Of a DNA stretch of 5,922 nucleotides, positions 5,920-5,922 are shown piece by piece; position 1 is the first letter of the stretch; each line of letters opens with the position of its first letter. A program made the position numbers and the translations under genes. The notes beneath the pieces were generated by a model. That model worked only from the letters and a program-made list of their open reading frames with translations, had not been told where the DNA came from and did not search any database. Source of the stretch: Clostridia bacterium (lineage in GTDB: Bacteria > Bacillota > Clostridia > Christensenellales > Borkfalkiaceae); assembly GCA_017504065.1 (NCBI GenBank), contig JAFVRU010000129.1, positions 1 to 5,922 of the forward strand, given 5' to 3'.

Positions 5920-5922
5920 ATA

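Overview
The window looks like a chromosomal segment of a member of the Bacillota, probably an uncultured Clostridia-type bacterium. The evidence is the rpsF-ssb-rpsR gene order, strong AGGAGG-type ribosome binding sites, sigma-A promoters with extended -10 elements, and a lipobox lipoprotein of a kind common in that phylum. Base composition is moderate by eye; no GC figure was computed and I cannot name a genus.

Positions 1-1100 hold the housekeeping operon rpsF-ssb-rpsR (+ strand: ribosomal protein S6, single-stranded DNA-binding protein, ribosomal protein S18). It may start with the tail of an S6:S18 leader and ends in a clear intrinsic terminator. Positions 1156-2487 form a single-gene unit on the + strand. 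An excellent promoter with a 26-base dyad at its start site drives a 397-residue acidic, methionine-rich lipoprotein of unknown function. The unit ends in a terminator that probably also serves the opposing operon.

Positions 2502-5698 form a divergent sugar-phosphate module. A SorC-family regulator (+) faces a two-gene minus-strand operon: a class II ketose-bisphosphate aldolase, then a SorE-like (L-sorbose-1-phosphate reductase family) zinc dehydrogenase. Each direction has a consensus sigma-A promoter with a 17-base spacer and an extended -10. Alternating ATTTG/CAAAT half-sites cover the -35 of the operon promoter and are the best candidate for the SorC operator. The dehydrogenase is broken by a one-base frameshift in a short homopolymer. 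Removing the shift restores a complete 413-residue protein, so it is either a very recent pseudogene, a phase-variable gene or a sequencing error. No transporter, PTS component or sugar kinase is present in the window.

Positions 5699-5922 hold a short untranslated stretch, a strong bidirectional terminator and a minus-strand tRNA-Arg(ACG) whose 3' CCA end is part of an extended inverted repeat with the terminator. The tRNA has an unexpected U-U mismatch in its acceptor stem.

I saw no CRISPR array, insertion sequence, phage gene or defence system. The most rewarding items are the frameshifted dehydrogenase, the divergent control region, the lipoprotein with its start-site dyad, and the tRNA/terminator junction.
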